DNA from: Bacilli bacterium
GTDB taxonomy: Bacteria > Bacillota_I > Bacilli_A > RFN20 > CAG-826
Direction of reading: 5' to 3'
DNA: 44,489 nucleotides
Assembly (NCBI GenBank): GCA_016296775.1
Contig: JAEDIE010000007.1
Coordinates: 1-44,489, forward strand
Shown here: piece by piece, positions 1 through 7,309 of the stretch
Position numbering within the stretch: position 1 is the first letter of the stretch
Layout of the letters: the number at the start of each line of letters is the position of its first letter
Position numbers and translations under genes: made by a program
The notes under the pieces: model-generated
Seen by the model: the letters and a program-made list of their open reading frames with translations, nothing else
Database searches by the model: none
What the model was told of the DNA's origin: nothing

Positions 1-234
1 GCTCGAAATCCCTTAGGGGTTTGATAATTGTTTACACAATCTTTAGGATATTTCCTTAAAAAAATGTATTTTTATTATTTTGATATTAAAAAATTTTTAT
101 AAAAGAAAATAAAGTTTAATTTAAATATTAAAACTAAAGAATATTTAAGCAGTAATTTTAATATAAACAGCTAAAAATATTAAAAAACACTATGATTTCC
201 TACTTATTTTTTTAAAGGTAATGTTTTTTTTATT
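1..234. other. AT-rich intergenic edge of window
   Basis: No gene is visible. A short imperfect hairpin lies at 6-22 (AAATCCC / GGGGTTT, loop TTA), but it has no T-tract and cannot be assigned. The rest is A/T-rich, and it ends with one copy of a 33-bp repeat (180-212) just downstream of the minus-strand lipoprotein gene that ends at 235. What lies left of position 1 is unknown. Confidence 0.5.
180..212. repeat. 33-bp dispersed repeat, copy 1
   Basis: Starts with the 15-mer TTAAAAAACACTATG and continues into a T-rich tail. The same 15-mer and 29 of 33 positions recur at 26215-26247 in the aquaporin leader. This copy lies 3' of the minus-strand lipoprotein gene ending at 235. Neither copy forms a clean stem, so its role is unknown. 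Confidence 0.6.
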
Positions 235-906
235 TTATTTAACAGCGCAAGACTTAACAAAATCAAGTGACAATAAATACTTATAAACCAATTTAGATAA
301 AGATTTATCCAAAGAGGATTGTAATAATAATTTTTTATTATTTCCTTCATTTTCTAAATATTTTAAACTGCTTATATAAGAAGAACTAAAATCATTAATA
401 GTAAAAATATGATTTACAAAATTTTTATCTATAATGACTTCAAAAGTATTATTAAACGAAGTTTCATTTATAATAGATTCATCAAATTCAACATCTGACT
501 TTTCTTCTAAAACAATATTGTGATAGTAAAAACTTTCGGTGGATTTAATCTTTAACGAGTCTAAATTAACTTTTGTTGCAAGTAATTCTTCCATGGTAAC
601 TTCAATATCTAAATATGAATTAACAATGAATTTCATTTCAGTATTATTTAATACATATATTGCCCCATTTTGAGCATAAGCTAACTTAACTCCATTAATA
701 CAAACTGAAGATAAAAGAGGAAAAGGCCTATTTATATAGCGAACATAGATAATTTCTTTACTTTCGTTTTTAAAAAGAACCTCAAAAGTATCAATATTAT
801 TTTTATCAAAATACTTCGAGTAAGACGAAGGCACAACACTAGAATTTGAGCAAGAAAATAATAGTAAATTTAACAATAATACATTAAAAGACAACTTCTT
901 TTTCAT
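235..906 (-). CDS. Uncharacterised lipoprotein, paralogue of its neighbour
   Basis: I do not recognise a family. Residues 1-18 form a lipoprotein signal (three Lys, a Leu-rich core, then LLFSC) with C19 as the lipidation site, so the protein should sit on the outer face of the membrane. The mature part (about 204 residues) has no further membrane segment and is rich in Asn, Lys and Ser. It shares length, lipobox and the local pattern H-x-F-T-I-x-D-F (about residues 166-173) with the next upstream gene (948-1646), so the two look like an old tandem duplication. A strong SD (AGGAGGT) precedes the ATG, and the 41-nt gap from its neighbour suggests one transcript. Function unknown. Confidence 0.75.
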   Translation of the reverse strand: MKKKLSFNVLLLNLLLFSCSNSSVVPSSYSKYFDKNNIDTFEVLFKNESKEIIYVRYINRPFPLLSSVCINGVKLAYAQNGAIYVLNNTEMKFIVNSYLDIEVTMEELLATKVNLDSLKIKSTESFYYHNIVLEEKSDVEFDESIINETSFNNTFEVIIDKNFVNHIFTINDFSSSYISSLKYLENEGNNKKLLLQSSLDKSLSKLVYKYLLSLDFVKSCAVK

Positions 907-947
907 AAAACTACCTCCTAAAAAAGACTGATACCTATAAACCCGCC

Positions 948-1646
948 TTACGCAAAAATAACACCTCCAGGATATTGAACTAGTCTATAAACAAAATCGA
1001 AACTATAAAATTTTTCGGATAATTTACTTAAATCTTTAGTAAATAAGTTTTTAACATTTAAACAAATATAGTTGTTTTCATAAAAGTACATACTTAAATG
1101 ATAATCCGAAAAAGAAATATCTTTAATTCCTTTAAAATCATCTATAGTAAATGTATGATCGTAAAAAGGTTTTTCTATTTCAACATATACTAAATCCTTC
1201 AAATTATCATATGCATTTTCATATATCTTAAGTTGAGTTTTCTCTTTTCTTTCTAAGACTATTGGTTCTCCATTAATCTCCTTGAATTCTTTATTTTCAT
1301 CAATAGAAATTAAACTATTGTATTTTTGTAACAAAACTTTTAAATTTTGGCTATTAATCTTTACATCTTTATATAATTGTTTCAATGAATATATATTTCC
1401 TTTATAAATTCCAACTAAAGAAGAATTTTCGTTATATTTAAAAACTAAATTATTTATTGTTTCTTTAGTATTGAAAGTATATAAACTATCACTTTCAAAA
1501 TACATAAAATCAATATTATTAATTTTTGAAATTTGTTTAATTTCACTTAAATTTTCGTAACTAGATTCTATGACCTGAGAATTTGTTTTTAAGGTTGAAC
1601 ATGAAGTAAGAGTAAATAACGAAATCAAAAAAATTATCTTTTTCAT
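948..1646 (-). CDS. Uncharacterised lipoprotein, paralogue of its neighbour
   Basis: Lipoprotein of 232 residues: the signal starts MKKII and ends in LTSC with C16 as lipid-attachment Cys. I choose the ATG at 1646 because AGGGGGG lies about 5 nt upstream; the GTG two codons earlier would overlap that SD. The mature region resembles the downstream lipoprotein (235-906), most clearly at H-T-F-T-I-D-D-F and in the Leu/Asp/Phe-rich C-terminus ending near FDFV. No catalytic motif is visible. It is first in a likely two-gene operon. Function unknown. Confidence 0.75.
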   Translation of the reverse strand: MKKIIFLISLFTLTSCSTLKTNSQVIESSYENLSEIKQISKINNIDFMYFESDSLYTFNTKETINNLVFKYNENSSLVGIYKGNIYSLKQLYKDVKINSQNLKVLLQKYNSLISIDENKEFKEINGEPIVLERKEKTQLKIYENAYDNLKDLVYVEIEKPFYDHTFTIDDFKGIKDISFSDYHLSMYFYENNYICLNVKNLFTKDLSKLSEKFYSFDFVYRLVQYPGGVIFA

Positions 1647-1757
1647 AAACACCCCCCTAATATCTTTATTGTAATATTTGTATAAAAAAATTAAATAAAA
1701 ATTTTAAATACTAATTAAACAAATTTTATATACTGTCTATTATCGAATAAAAATAAA

Positions 1758-3038
1758 TTAGCAATTTATATCATTAATAGTTAATAAATAAGAATAATAT
1801 CCTTTATTTTTAATTGCTTTATTAGCTTTATTAAATAGAACAAAAATTATAAACACAAAGAAAGTAAAAGGAATTATCGATAGAATATCACAATCGGAAT
1901 AAAGAATTGTAGAAACAAATAGCATTGCTCCAGTATATGGCATTTTAAATATCAAACTAAAGAATAAACACATTGAAATAACAACATAAACCGAGGTAAA
2001 AGATGAATCAAATAAACCTAATTGAGAAAATAATAAACATACAAAATACCCAATCAATCCTCCTAATACAAGTGTAGGTACAACAAGTCCACCACTTACT
2101 TTTCCTAATCCATAAAATAATGTAATGAAGAATCTAAAAATAAATAATAAAAAGACAACTATTAATGAACTAAGTCCATATATAAAAGCAATAGAATTTA
2201 GTCCGTTTCCCATAAAATTAACAAAGAAAAAAGCAAGTATTCCAGAAATAATAAATAATAAAAATCCACGATATTTAATTATGAAATTATTCTTATGCTT
2301 ATTAAAAAATCTTTTAATATATAAGGATAAAATATTAAATAAATAGCTAAATAACAAAGAAATAACACCAATCACTAATAGAATATATAAATATTCACAA
2401 TTATAATCAAAATTAGGAGTAGCAAAATTTAATAAATGATGTTTATTAATAAAAAATGTAGTAAGAAAAGAAAATCCAATTACTAAAATACCTTTAAATA
2501 TTTGTTTTAAATTAATTGTTTTATCATGTTCTAACATATATGTAAAACCAGCTAGAGGAGATAAAAATGCACATCCAAATCCTGCTCCTAAACAAACTTG
2601 GTTTGTCTCTTCTCGATCATCAATCTTACAAATTTGAAGACCTAAATCACCAATTCTACTAGCTAATACTAAACTTGGAGCCTCAGCTCCTAAAGGCATA
2701 AGGCAAAAAGAAGAGACATAGGAATTTAAAATAATAGCCATTATCCCACCTTTTTTGTAAATCTTTTCCTTGTTTTTTAATCTTTTAGTTAATTGTACAA
2801 TTCCATTTCCATCAATATCCTTATCAAACTTAATAATAAAATAATTAATAAAAGATAATAAGATAACTAAAACAAAAAATACTATATTTAATATTAATAA
2901 ATTAGAATTAATCAAATAGGTAGCTCCCTTTACTACATAACTCATTCCTAATTGATATAGTCCAACAAAAAGACCGATTATTAAGCCAATAAAAGTGTAA
3001 AATGATATAAATTTTAAAACACTAACGAACTTTTGCAT
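1758..3038 (-). CDS. ClC-family chloride channel/antiporter
   Basis: Integral membrane protein of 426 residues with about ten hydrophobic segments, the size of bacterial ClC transporters. ClC landmarks are present in order: a degenerate first selectivity loop (GNGIV where GSGIP is usual), the gating loop GAEAP (normally G-K/R-E-G-P) with the gating Glu kept, then GAGFGCAFLSPLAGFTYMLE, and late in the protein GLGKVSGGLVVPTLVLGG, matching the GxFxP anion-binding loop. It should move Cl- (or possibly F-) across the cytoplasmic membrane; a fluoride-specific subtype cannot be excluded. A TATAAT box lies 6 nt before the ATG with no SD, suggesting a leaderless mRNA. It is divergent from rsmF across 46 bp. 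Confidence 0.88.
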   Translation of the reverse strand: MQKFVSVLKFISFYTFIGLIIGLFVGLYQLGMSYVVKGATYLINSNLLILNIVFFVLVILLSFINYFIIKFDKDIDGNGIVQLTKRLKNKEKIYKKGGIMAIILNSYVSSFCLMPLGAEAPSLVLASRIGDLGLQICKIDDREETNQVCLGAGFGCAFLSPLAGFTYMLEHDKTINLKQIFKGILVIGFSFLTTFFINKHHLLNFATPNFDYNCEYLYILLVIGVISLLFSYLFNILSLYIKRFFNKHKNNFIIKYRGFLLFIISGILAFFFVNFMGNGLNSIAFIYGLSSLIVVFLLFIFRFFITLFYGLGKVSGGLVVPTLVLGGLIGYFVCLLFSQLGLFDSSFTSVYVVISMCLFFSLIFKMPYTGAMLFVSTILYSDCDILSIIPFTFFVFIIFVLFNKANKAIKNKGYYSYLLTINDINC

Positions 3039-3044
3039 GCTTTA

Positions 3045-3050
3045 ATTATA
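3045..3050 (-). promoter_or_regulatory. -10 box of the ClC gene, possibly leaderless
   Basis: Perfect TATAAT on the minus strand, 6 nt from the ATG at 3038, so transcription would start at about the A of the start codon. No consensus -35 and no SD is visible. Confidence 0.5.
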
Positions 3051-3067
3051 TAACAATACTACTGTTT

Positions 3068-3073
3068 TATGAT
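3068..3073 (+). promoter_or_regulatory. -10 box of rsmF
   Basis: TATGAT on the plus strand, 11 nt before the rsmF ATG at 3085, leaving room for only a few leader nucleotides. There is no SD. It lies within the 46-bp divergent region shared with the ClC promoter, so the two promoters may compete. Confidence 0.4.
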
Positions 3074-3084
3074 AAACTTTTTAT

Positions 3085-4374
3085 ATGGATTTTATTACTC
3101 ATTTAGAAAAATATTTGTCAAAAGAAGATATTCAAAATCTATTAGTAAGTATTGAAAAAGATAGAGTTACAAGCTTTATTTTAAATTTAAATAAAATTGA
3201 TAAAAATAAATTATTTTCTTTATATCCGCATATTAGCGAATTTAAAGATTTACCAAACTGTTTTACTTACTCTAAACAAGAATATGAGCTAGGAAAAAGT
3301 TATTTATTTAATAATGGAGCAATTTATATTATGGATATTTCTAGCCAATTAGTTCCACATTTTTTAAAGATAAATGATAATGATTTAGTCCTTGATATGT
3401 GTGCCGCTCCTGGAGGCAAAACTATTTGTCTTGCCTTAAAAAATAAAAATTGTCAAATACTAGCTAACGATATTAGCTATGAAAGAGCTAAAATTCTTTC
3501 TTCTAATATTGAGAAAGTAGGTTTAAAAAATGTAACAGTTATTTCTAATGATTTTACAAAAAATAGTGGGGATTTCATTGGAAAATTTGACAAAATTCTT
3601 CTTGATGCTCCTTGTAGTGGAAGCGCAATGTTTAGAAAACAAGATGATGTTAAAAAAGATTGGACTTATGAAAAAGTAAAGAAATTAAGCGCTATTCAAA
3701 AAGATCTTTTAGAACATGCCTATATTATGCTTAAAGATGGCGGAGACATAATGTATTCAACTTGTTCATTCTCATTTGAAGAAGATGAGGAAGTTATTTT
3801 AGAGTTTTTAAATAAACATAACGATGTTGAAACAATCCCTCTTTTACCTTTAAAAGGTTTTTATTCTTCAAATTCATTAAAAGATGGTGTTCACATATTT
3901 CCTCATTTATTTAATAGCGAGGGACAATTCTTTTGCTTATTACATAAAAAGGGAGAATTAAAAACAAATGACTTCAAAATAAATAAAAAGATTAAAAAAA
4001 TACATATTAAAGAACTTGATAAATATAATTTAGATTTTAAATACATTGAATTAATTGATGAATCAATATATGGATATGATTATGATTTTAATTTAAAGCA
4101 TATTCCTACTTTAAGAAAAGGGGTACTACTAGGTGAATTTAATAAATCTAATTTTAAACCTTCATTTAATTTGGCCCATTTTCTTCCTTCATCTAATTCA
4201 ATAGAATTAAATGAAGAAGAATATAAAAGTTATATTAAAGGTGAGACAATCTCAAAAAAGTTAAATATAGAAAATGGCTATTATGTTGTAAGTTATAACA
4301 AGATAAATCTAGGATTTATTAAATATGTTAATGGAATAATGAAAAATCTTTATCCTAAAGGATTAAGGCACTAA
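3085..4374 (+). CDS. rsmF: rRNA (cytosine-C5) methyltransferase, RsmF type
   Basis: NOL1/NOP2/Sun-family SAM-dependent methyltransferase making m5C in rRNA. Visible landmarks: N-terminal RNA-binding region (1-95), SAM-binding motif DMCAAPGGKT (104-113), motif IV DAPCSG with C177 and motif VI STCSF with C227, the two cysteines used in the NSUN mechanism. Residues about 320-429 form the extra C-terminal part typical of RsmF (linker plus PUA-like domain, from near GVLLGEF to the end), which separates it from RsmB. No SD precedes the ATG, but the start fits the family N-terminus. The stop codon overlaps the convergent plsC by 4 bp. Confidence 0.9.
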   Translation: MDFITHLEKYLSKEDIQNLLVSIEKDRVTSFILNLNKIDKNKLFSLYPHISEFKDLPNCFTYSKQEYELGKSYLFNNGAIYIMDISSQLVPHFLKINDNDLVLDMCAAPGGKTICLALKNKNCQILANDISYERAKILSSNIEKVGLKNVTVISNDFTKNSGDFIGKFDKILLDAPCSGSAMFRKQDDVKKDWTYEKVKKLSAIQKDLLEHAYIMLKDGGDIMYSTCSFSFEEDEEVILEFLNKHNDVETIPLLPLKGFYSSNSLKDGVHIFPHLFNSEGQFFCLLHKKGELKTNDFKINKKIKKIHIKELDKYNLDFKYIELIDESIYGYDYDFNLKHIPTLRKGVLLGEFNKSNFKPSFNLAHFLPSSNSIELNEEEYKSYIKGETISKKLNIENGYYVVSYNKINLGFIKYVNGIMKNLYPKGLRH

Positions 4375-5159
4375 TTAATATGTTTTTTATTTAATAATCT
4401 CATTTTAACACTATCAAATTCTTTAGCTTTTTTAACATCTTCATTAATTAAATTATAAGCATATTCACTAATTTGTTCAGTGTTCATTTCTTTAATATCA
4501 TCATATTCTAAAACTTTAATACACGATAATCTAATTGGGTTATATTTAGCAAAATATTTACCATTTGAAGCTCTAAATGTACCAAAAATTGAAGAAACTA
4601 AAACTGGACATTTAGTTTTTAAAGCACATCTAAATGCACCTGGATGGAAAGGAGCGACCTCAGAATTTAATGGATCTTTATTTCTAGTTCCTTCTGGGAA
4701 AATGATAATGTCCATTTTAGTTGAGGAACTTAATTTCTTTTGTACACTCATAAATGTTTTTAAAGCTTGCTTATTATCATCTCTATCTAAAAATTCACCA
4801 TCTAAAATCTTAATGATTCTTCCAACAAAAGGATACTTAGCACTTTCTTTTTTAGCTACAAAAGTAACAGGAGTTTTACTTCTTGAAATAAAATATAAAG
4901 GATCCATAAAGCTCATATGGTTACAAAAAATAACATAATTTCTATTAGGATCTTTAGAGTCGATAAACTTTTGATAAGATTCGTCATAACTTACCATATT
5001 GAATGCTTTAACAACTCTTGTGATTAACTTTTGAACTTTTTTAAACCTTTTTTCAAAAGGATATTTTTGAGGATTTATTGAATAAGGTAAAATCCAAACA
5101 AAATATTCAATAATTAATAAAGGTAGAATCTTTAAAACAACTCGAACATATTTAAACAT
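4371..5159 (-). CDS. plsC: 1-acyl-sn-glycerol-3-phosphate acyltransferase
   Basis: Membrane-associated acyltransferase that adds the second acyl chain to lysophosphatidic acid to make phosphatidic acid. The N-terminus has a hydrophobic segment (about 8-27). The catalytic HX4D motif is NHMSFMD (N80-D86), and the substrate-binding block FPEGTR is at 154-159. At 262 residues it has the normal length. Its ATG shares one base with the pullulanase stop (TAATG), so it is probably translated by coupling as the last gene of an ftsK - pullulanase - plsC run. It converges on rsmF. Confidence 0.92.
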   Translation of the reverse strand: MFKYVRVVLKILPLLIIEYFVWILPYSINPQKYPFEKRFKKVQKLITRVVKAFNMVSYDESYQKFIDSKDPNRNYVIFCNHMSFMDPLYFISRSKTPVTFVAKKESAKYPFVGRIIKILDGEFLDRDDNKQALKTFMSVQKKLSSSTKMDIIIFPEGTRNKDPLNSEVAPFHPGAFRCALKTKCPVLVSSIFGTFRASNGKYFAKYNPIRLSCIKVLEYDDIKEMNTEQISEYAYNLINEDVKKAKEFDSVKMRLLNKKHIN

Positions 5160-7291
5160 TATTCATCCTCCTTTTTAGCAAATACATTTACTTCGTATGG
5201 ATTCATAAAGACAGTTTTAACTATTAATGAAGAAGTTTCAATCATACCTGCATTTAAAACTAATCCTGAATAATATCCTTCAAGTTCTAATTTAATAGCT
5301 TTAGGAGTAGGATTAATAATGATTATTACATCTTTATATTTATCACCAAGTTCTTTGAGTTTAATCATTAATCCACCATTATCTAAGTTGATAAAATAGA
5401 CATTATTTGAAATATATTTAGAAGTTAATTTATGAGTATAATGTATAGTTTTCTTAAATCTAATAATAGAACTCATAAATAATGCCATATTAAATCTTTC
5501 ATCAAGCATAGAATAATCAAACATGTTGTATTTATCACCCATATTATAGGTGTTATCTTCATTCTTTTTACTTAAACCAATTTCTTGTCCAGCATGATAA
5601 AAAGAAATGCCATATGAAAGTAAAATAATAAGACTAATAGTCTTTATAATTCTTAATACTTCATCAACATTCTTATTATTTTTAGATAAACAATCAAATA
5701 AAGTATAGTTGTCATGACATTCGACATAATTAATTGATTGATATACATTATCAAACTTTTTACAGAAACAATAATCAACGACACTTCCCATAAATGAGAA
5801 CTTGAAACCTTCTAAATAATCAATATTTCCAGCTAAATATCCTTTTGTAGTACCATTGTTATTGCCTTTAATAATATCTCTAAAAGAATCATTAAAGAAA
5901 CCAATTCCCTTAACTTTAGAAGCATTTAAGAAGGTTGTTCTTTCGCTTGGATTTAAAGAATGAGCCATATCCCATCCTTCACCATAAACCATAGCATCAC
6001 TCTTAATATTTTTAATGGCATTATACGCTAAATTAGCTGTTTCTATATCCATTAAGCCTAGTAAATCAAATCTATAACCATCGATTCCATATTCTTTCAT
6101 CCAAAAAGTTAAAGCATCGATAATCATTTTTCTAACCATTGGACGTTTACTATCTAAGTCATCTCCACAAAATGAATCATTAGAAATTCTGCCGTTTTTT
6201 GTTTTTCTAAAATAGTAATTTGGAACTACCTTTTCAAATACATTGTTGTGATAATCATAAACATGATTAAAAACAACATCCATATTAACTTTAATTCCAT
6301 TTTTATGAAGATTAGCAACCATTGTTTTTAATTCAATAATTCTTGAATAAGGATCATTTGGATGTAAAGAATATCCACCTTCAGGAGTAAAATATTGTTG
6401 AGGGTCATATCCCCAGTTATATGTTTTATCAGTGTTTAATTCATCAACTGTCTTATAATCATACATTGGAAGTATTTGAACATGTGTTACACCAAGCATT
6501 TTTAAATAATCTAAACCTGCTGGATTGCCTTGTTTTGTCTTTCTTCCTTCTTCTGCTAAACCTAAATATTTTCCTTTATTTTCGATAGTTGTTGATTTAT
6601 CAATTGTAAAATCTCTAATATGAAGTTCATAAACAATCGCATCAAGTTCATTGTTTAAAATAGGTAACTTATCATTATTTAAATCAATATGAATCTTATC
6701 AAAATTAATAACAGCACTATCTTTTCCATTAGCTGAACTACCTTTCCCATAAGGATCGGTGGTTACAAAAGTCAAACCGCTATTTGTAATTTTATATCTA
6801 TAAAAATAACCATCATAATCACCTTTTAATGAAATAGAATACACTCCTCTTTCAAGTCTATCCATTACAAAAGATTCAAATTTATCTTCTAAATTCTTTC
6901 TAACTAAAAGGACAACTTTACTTGCTAAAGGAGCCCATAATTTAAATTCTGTATGATCTTTAAAATATGTTGCACCTAAATCATCACCATAATAAGCATA
7001 TTTTTCATCAAAATCTTTAAAATCAGTACAATCATTAACATTTAAAGGAACGGTTCCAAAATCTTTAATAGAAATATAATAGCTATTTCCAAGTTTAATT
7101 TTTACATCAGTATGGCATTCATAAATTACATTTCCATTTAAAAAGGAACATTTGATAATATCTAATTTAACAAATGTATCATTATTAATAACAAGAAGTA
7201 TAGGTTCATTTTCGAGCTTTTCAATCTCTGAAAAAATCATTACTTTAATTATGTTGTTTTCATACAACTTAGCACTAACAAAAGAATTCAT
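5159..7291 (-). CDS. pulA: Type I pullulanase (alpha-1,6-glucan debranching enzyme)
   Basis: GH13 debranching enzyme hydrolysing alpha-1,6 branches of glycogen, pullulan or limit dextrins. There is no signal peptide, so it acts in the cytoplasm. Domains: a beta-rich N-terminal region (1-100), a CBM48-like module (around 105-185, with FKLWAPLASKVVLL), then the catalytic barrel. The type I signature YNWGYDP is visible, DVVFNH is conserved region I, DGYRFDLLG (about 405) carries the nucleophile Asp, YGEGWD (about 438) the acid/base Glu, and ECHDNYT (about 524) the third Asp. An SD (AGGAG) precedes the ATG. It sits 18 nt after ftsK and overlaps plsC by one base, an odd metabolic insert between division and lipid genes. 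Confidence 0.93.
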   Translation of the reverse strand: MNSFVSAKLYENNIIKVMIFSEIEKLENEPILLVINNDTFVKLDIIKCSFLNGNVIYECHTDVKIKLGNSYYISIKDFGTVPLNVNDCTDFKDFDEKYAYYGDDLGATYFKDHTEFKLWAPLASKVVLLVRKNLEDKFESFVMDRLERGVYSISLKGDYDGYFYRYKITNSGLTFVTTDPYGKGSSANGKDSAVINFDKIHIDLNNDKLPILNNELDAIVYELHIRDFTIDKSTTIENKGKYLGLAEEGRKTKQGNPAGLDYLKMLGVTHVQILPMYDYKTVDELNTDKTYNWGYDPQQYFTPEGGYSLHPNDPYSRIIELKTMVANLHKNGIKVNMDVVFNHVYDYHNNVFEKVVPNYYFRKTKNGRISNDSFCGDDLDSKRPMVRKMIIDALTFWMKEYGIDGYRFDLLGLMDIETANLAYNAIKNIKSDAMVYGEGWDMAHSLNPSERTTFLNASKVKGIGFFNDSFRDIIKGNNNGTTKGYLAGNIDYLEGFKFSFMGSVVDYCFCKKFDNVYQSINYVECHDNYTLFDCLSKNNKNVDEVLRIIKTISLIILLSYGISFYHAGQEIGLSKKNEDNTYNMGDKYNMFDYSMLDERFNMALFMSSIIRFKKTIHYTHKLTSKYISNNVYFINLDNGGLMIKLKELGDKYKDVIIIINPTPKAIKLELEGYYSGLVLNAGMIETSSLIVKTVFMNPYEVNVFAKKEDE

Positions 7292-7309
7292 ATATGACTC
7301 CTAAAATGA

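Noticed and set aside
180..213. 33-bp repeat copy as a rho-independent terminator of the lipoprotein gene
   Set aside because: The arms do not pair well and the conserved core is not symmetric; the second copy lies upstream of a gene.
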